Positions 63,906 to 64,000 of a DNA stretch of 64,000 nt are shown piece by piece. How positions within the stretch are numbered: position 1 is the first letter of the stretch; the number at the start of each line of letters is the position of its first letter. Location: positions 3,754,209 through 3,818,208 of the forward strand of contig NZ_CP118259.1 in the NCBI RefSeq assembly GCF_013337045.2, in the 5' to 3' direction. The stretch is from Agrobacterium vitis (GTDB taxonomy: Bacteria; Pseudomonadota; Alphaproteobacteria; Rhizobiales; Rhizobiaceae). The notes beneath the pieces are model-generated. The model worked only from the letters and a program-made list of their open reading frames with translations, did no database searches and was not told the DNA's origin. Position numbers and translations under genes: made by a program.

Positions 63906-64000
63906 GTGTTGGAAGTCTCAGGCAATCAAATGCAAGAATTTAAAGCGTCGGCCAGCAATGGCAACTGGCCGGCACATGTGGACAATTGGAAGGCGGCGAG
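63906..64000 (+). CDS. dnaA: Probable dnaA, start only (truncated by window edge)
   Basis: An open frame runs to the right edge. GTG 63906 has GAGGGGA (63894-63900) five bases upstream, the best ribosome site in this region, and gives MLEVSGNQMQEFKASASNG followed by NWPAHVDNWKAA. In-frame ATGs at 63858 and 63861 have weaker sites. The visible 31 residues precede the conserved DnaA domain I in the expected variable N-terminal extension, so identity rests on the conserved mutM-rpsT-dnaA order in rhizobia, not on a domain seen here. A DnaA-box-like TTGTCCACA (minus strand, 63985-63977) lies inside it. Confidence 0.5.
   Translation, partial: MLEVSGNQMQEFKASASNGNWPAHVDNWKAA

Overview
The window looks like chromosomal DNA of a Rhizobiaceae alphaproteobacterium of the Agrobacterium/Allorhizobium/Rhizobium type. 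This rests on the gene complement: a short soluble-type PmtA, ugpBAEC with a Pho box, imelysin and DUF1513 genes, an NDUFA9-like protein, class II otsAB, and mutM and rpsT leading to what is probably dnaA. It also rests on palindromic intergenic elements of a kind I associate with rhizobia. Base composition is GC-rich and fairly even, apart from AT-rich intergenic stretches before the rlpA-like gene, before comM and before the putative dnaA. I see no rRNA, tRNA, insertion sequence, prophage or CRISPR array.

Layout. 1-4 kb: the start of a D-2-hydroxyacid dehydrogenase (cut by the window edge), a secreted SH3 protein, an adenosine/ribokinase-family kinase and a membrane GGDEF-EAL protein. 4.1-9.2 kb: an inorganic-carbon uptake pair (dabB-dabA) divergent from a LysR regulator, with a perfect palindrome over the regulator's start codon. 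9.2-12.6 kb: guaA, a nucleosidase, a thioesterase and tspO. 12.6-17.7 kb: a periplasmic iron-type operon (imelysin, di-heme protein, second imelysin lacking the motif His, Tat-exported DUF1513 protein). 17.8-29.3 kb: housekeeping and small accessory genes (rsmB, rlpA-like, queG cluster, uppP, a 50-residue exported protein, an NDUFA9-like protein, DUF1330, a beta-helix protein, pyrF, a phosphatase, pmtA). 29.5-38.3 kb: dnaN, divergent rsmI-yraN, the Pho-type ugpBAEC transporter, a cupin and gshB. 38.3-38.9 kb: three consecutive palindromes, then comM. 40.4-49.4 kb: cysK, two LysE-type exporters, a GNAT protein, dut, prfC, otsBA and thiD. 49.4-54.7 kb: small enzymes and a LysR gene divergent from a split chromate transporter. 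54.7-64 kb: coaBC, a three-gene two-component cluster, ubiB-ubiE, divergent mutM, rpsT, then about 840 noncoding bases and the probable start of dnaA.

How the parts relate. DabAB would bring CO2/bicarbonate into a heterotroph, presumably for anabolic carboxylation. UgpBAEC scavenges glycerol-3-phosphate under phosphate limitation, and PmtA makes phosphatidylcholine. OtsA and OtsB make trehalose in two steps. UbiE and UbiB serve ubiquinone synthesis. The imelysin operon is a recurring gene set whose biochemistry is, to my knowledge, not settled. The most distinctive signals are the palindromes. Two copies of one repeat family lie at 9127-9167 and 56067-56112, with a partial third copy near 38540; the first encodes the C terminus of the LysR regulator. 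A 139-nt palindrome lies at 19.3 kb and a triple palindrome at 38.4 kb. A cluster of GANTC sites lies upstream of the putative dnaA. All functional names are from reading the translated sequence; no database search was run.
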